Of a stretch of 48,435 nt of DNA, positions 46,801 to 48,435 are shown one piece after another. The notes below the pieces were generated by a model. That model worked only from the letters and a program-made list of their open reading frames with translations, had not been told where the DNA came from and did no database searches. The stretch is taken from the NCBI GenBank assembly GCA_022578605.1, contig MU394079.1:411813-460247 (forward strand). Reading direction: 5' to 3'. Made by a program: the position numbers and the translations under genes. Positions within the stretch are counted from its first letter, which is position 1, and every line of letters begins with the position of its first letter. The DNA comes from Camillea tinctor (taxonomy: Eukaryota; Ascomycota; Sordariomycetes; Xylariales; Xylariaceae).

Positions 46801-47279
46801 GTACCTAAGGCCTTCGTCTGGATGGGGTCAACTCTCTCTATAGTGATTTAAACGGGTTGTCGGGAAAGTTTTATATCCCGAGATCTGGAACCTGAAACGG
46901 CTCTGACAAGGGTAGTACAGTCCCAAGGCTCAGCAAACCAAACTTTGACCCTACAAGGGTTCTTTTATCTTTCCAACGGAGATTATGATTGCTATCTCCA
47001 GCACCGTTCGTACTGCGTACTACCTACTATTAAGTTTACCAGCTGCACTAAAAGCGGTGGGAGCAGGAAGCTAGAAGCGAAGAGACAAGTGCCTCCCCCC
47101 ACTAACCAAGGCGGTCTTTCTCTCGATAGGTTCCTTCTTTTCTGCTAATCCTTTTTTTTCTCTTCCTTTTTCATCCGAGGTACGGAGGCCTGTAAGTGCA
47201 ACTCCGCCAATTGAGCAAAACTATTCCTAAAATAAGGAAAGCGTAAAAATCTTTTATTGGTCGTGCACATGTTAGCGAC
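40825..47279. other. 6.5-kb gene-free region with simple repeats
   Basis: No gene could be supported on either strand: the longest frames are under 80 codons and have no motif. Simple repeats seen are CGCA units (41265-41283), GAATGTC in three to four copies (about 41911-41937), a poly-G run of about 15 (42184-42198), GAGAGC-like units (about 44434-44456) and ACGAAAT in three copies (about 46206-46228). A small GC-rich island (about 45005-45040) stands in AT-rich sequence. Words such as TACCTAGGTA recur. No tRNA: one GGTTCAATTC box near 41697 lacks stem pairing. Confidence 0.5.
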
Positions 47280-48435
47280 AAGTTGGCAATATAAGATAAT
47301 ATTATAATATATATATATATATATAAAATAAAAAATAAAAATTAAATAAATAAATAAAAATTAAATAAAAAAATTAAACATTATTTTTTATTTTATTTAT
47401 ATAAAATATTATATATTTTTAATAATAATAATAATAATAATAATAATTTTAAAAAAAATAGTAAAAAATTATTAAAAATAAAATTTTATAGTTTTAAAAA
47501 ACTTTAATAAATTATAAAAGTTTATAAAATTACTATTTATATTAAATTAAAGCTTTTTAAAAAATTTAACTTTTAAATAATAAAATAAAAATTATTTAAA
47601 GTTAAAATAAATACTTTATAATAAAAAATAATATAAACATTAATATTAATATAAAACTTTAAAAATAATAACTTTTATTTAATAATATTTATATTAAAAA
47701 TATTATAAAAACATTAAAAACAATTTAATAAATTTAAGTTAAAAATCTTTAATAAATGTTAAAATAATTTTAATTTATATTTTAAGTTATATTAATAAAA
47801 TAAAATATTTATATTTATAAAAATAATGTAAATTTTATAGTAAAATATAATATATTAATAAATTAAAAAACTTTATTAATATTAATATAATTTTATTTTT
47901 TACTTTTTATAAGCAATATAAATTAATTTAAAAACTTTATTATATAATTTAAAATTAACATTTTAAACTTTTATAAAAACAATTATATTAAATTATTTAT
48001 TATTAATAAAAATTTTTAATTATAATTTAAAAAAATTAATTTATTAATAATAACTTTTTTTAATTTTTAATAATAAATATAGTAAATTTTAAATTAATTA
48101 AATAATTATACTATTTATATTTTTTAATTATATGTTAATATGTTTTAAAAGTATATATATATATATATATAATAAGGAAATAACATAATAATAAATAAAA
48201 AGGTTAAAAATTAATATATTTAAGTGTTTTTTATAAAAGAATTATTTAATTAAAAAGTTAAAAATGTTATTAATTTTTTTATAATTTTTATATAAAATAA
48301 TTAATACTTATTTTATTTTTTATAATAAAGTTATTATAAATTATTTTATTTATTTTATTTATTTTATTTATTTTATTTATTTTATTTATTTTATTTATTT
48401 TATTTATTTTATTTATTTTATTTATTTTATTTATT
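47280..48435. repeat. Almost pure A+T block with nested simple repeats
   Basis: Composition changes abruptly near 47280; from there on G and C are very rare. Sub-parts: (AT)n at 47310-47326, AAATA/AAATT-type runs (47330-47375), (AAT)n at about 47419-47447, (TA)n near 48152-48170, and a 9-bp array (ATTTTATTT) of about ten copies from 48343 to the end. Words such as AAAAACTTTA recur through the middle, suggesting diverged copies of a longer repeat. No open frame of note. Confidence 0.9.

Noticed and set aside
40825..47279. CRISPR-like or large tandem array in the gene-free region
   Set aside because: Only short simple repeats (3-7 bp units, few copies) were found; no spaced direct repeats.

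Overview
The window looks like a whole nuclear contig from a filamentous ascomycete (Pezizomycotina; Sordariomycetes is my guess, but the sequence does not settle the order). The evidence is short spliceosomal introns with GT..AG ends and branch sites, fungal-specific families (Pth11-type receptors, a HET-domain protein, AA11 and GH7 enzymes), CT-rich leaders, and GC-rich genes in AT-rich, gene-poor spacers with many diverged repeats that differ mainly by transitions, as repeat-induced point mutation (RIP) leaves. Both ends are low complexity (a 73-nt poly-C tract and a 1.15-kb almost pure AT block), which is where assemblies usually break.

Layout. 0-3 kb: a 148-bp MITE-like element, then an intronless GH94 phosphorylase on the minus strand with the features of cellobionic acid phosphorylase. 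6.3-8 kb: a seven-exon Pth11/rhodopsin-type receptor. 10.4-11.7 kb: a secreted GH7 endoglucanase (minus). 12-16.8 kb: gene-poor, with an unrecognised minus-strand coding relic. 16.9-18.3 kb: a second seven-exon Pth11-type receptor. 19.2-21.5 kb: an MFS transporter of the allantoate-permease (ACS) type whose frame fails at one and perhaps two introns. 22.7-24 kb: a secreted AA11 lytic polysaccharide monooxygenase. 26.6-27.6 kb: an SMP-30/gluconolactonase-like propeller protein. 31.1-34.4 kb: a HET-domain gene bounded by inverted repeats. 36.2-36.8 kb: a GC-rich orphan membrane protein. 37.5-38.6 kb: a JmjC/cupin-8 oxygenase (minus). 39.7-40.8 kb: casein kinase 2 beta subunit. 40.8-47.3 kb: no gene I can support. 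47.3-48.4 kb: AT block.

How the genes may work together. The first 24 kb reads as a nutrient-sensing and polysaccharide-use neighbourhood. GH7 and AA11 act outside the cell, two receptors could sense surfaces or small molecules, an MFS carrier could import an organic anion, and a cytosolic phosphorylase could split cellobionic acid, the product of oxidative cellulose attack. This is inference from proximity; strands and spacing do not show co-regulation. The 31-37 kb part is different in kind: an allorecognition-type gene with mobile-element-like borders and an orphan membrane gene preceded by a related repeat. The CK2 beta gene is conserved housekeeping sequence.

The exon structures were built by hand from splice signals and frame continuity. 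The two receptors, GH7, AA11 and CK2 beta join in frame without forcing; the transporter does not.
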